From the NCBI GenBank assembly GCA_902798425.1, contig CADBWR010000008.1:62001-126000 (forward strand): a stretch of DNA of 64,000 nucleotides, given 5' to 3'. Both the position numbers and the translations under genes were made by a program. Positions 63,968 through 64,000 of this stretch are shown piece after piece. Under the pieces are notes generated by a model, which was given only the letters and a program-made list of their open reading frames with translations, was not told the origin of the DNA and did not search any database. Every line of letters begins with the position of its first letter. The first letter of the stretch is position 1. This DNA is from an uncultured Bacteroidales bacterium. GTDB lineage: Bacteria > Bacteroidota > Bacteroidia > Bacteroidales > Bacteroidaceae.

Positions 63968-64000
63968 GTAATCCCGCAAATCAATAAAGCAGTAAAAATG

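Overview
The window is a 64 kb stretch of a Bacteroidales chromosome, most likely a Prevotellaceae species. The evidence is the promoters (TAnnTTTG boxes, often with a TTTG element 19-20 bp upstream, and no Shine-Dalgarno signals) and the gene content: DUF4301, DUF5715, DUF4105, long SecA of 1122 residues, a GldE-like CBS protein, FadL-type outer membrane proteins and a four-subunit 2-oxoacid:ferredoxin oxidoreductase. It is a core-metabolism region. I see no prophage, insertion sequence, CRISPR array, tRNA or rRNA.

Layout. 1-2.0 kb (minus): agmatine to putrescine genes aguA and aguB. 2.0-2.8 kb: a miniature ABC ATPase/permease pair. 2.9-9.6 kb: a PurF paralogue lacking its glutaminase cysteine, Nif3 and zinc-ribbon proteins, an orphan HSDR_N protein, luxS, holA, a long AT-rich gap and an XRE-type regulator. 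9.6-11.4 kb: pyrK-pyrD. 11.6-13.3 kb (minus): slyD-aroC. 13.6-16.5 kb: a small secreted protein, an M48 lipoprotein peptidase and a C1 aminopeptidase. 16.6-23.4 kb: an aromatic amino acid operon (pheA, aminotransferase, DAHP synthase/chorismate mutase, tyrA) followed by an HD hydrolase, a TerB/DnaJ protein and a QueH/formyl-THF cycloligase fusion. 23.5-29.1 kb: a FlaA1/CapD-type sugar dehydratase, DUF4301 and a broken M3 peptidase. 29.1-36.2 kb: leuA-leuC-leuD-cimA-leuB and a TPR protein. 36.2-46.1 kb: DUF5715, a WYL regulator, a 47-residue membrane protein, and on the minus strand cyclophilin, ABC ATPase, secA, a degenerate phosphatase homologue and DUF4105. 46.3-57.9 kb: envelope genes (FadL-like, lptC, gldE-like, ppiD-like), prmA, a Trp/Tyr/Gly-rich secreted protein, another FadL-like protein, ffh and folD. 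58.0-64 kb: korDABC, ompA and ilvD.

Two regulatory findings stand out. The aromatic operon is preceded by a 25-codon open frame with four Phe and four Tyr codons in a nine-codon run, then a terminator hairpin whose 5' arm can instead pair with the end of the leader frame. The leu operon is preceded by a 23-codon frame with five Ile and three Leu codons, then a terminator whose loop is exactly complementary to the end of that leader frame. Both look like ribosome-mediated attenuators in a phylum where this is little described. The Ile content of the second fits the presence of citramalate synthase in the operon.

The third theme is short palindromic or 7-10-nt periodic repeats. They fill many intergenic gaps and also occur in frame inside at least eight protein genes (aguA, pyrK, leuC, cimA, DUF5715, an ABC ATPase, lptC, prmA), adding short proline-, serine- or glutamine-rich peptides at positions where related proteins, as I remember them, have simple loops.
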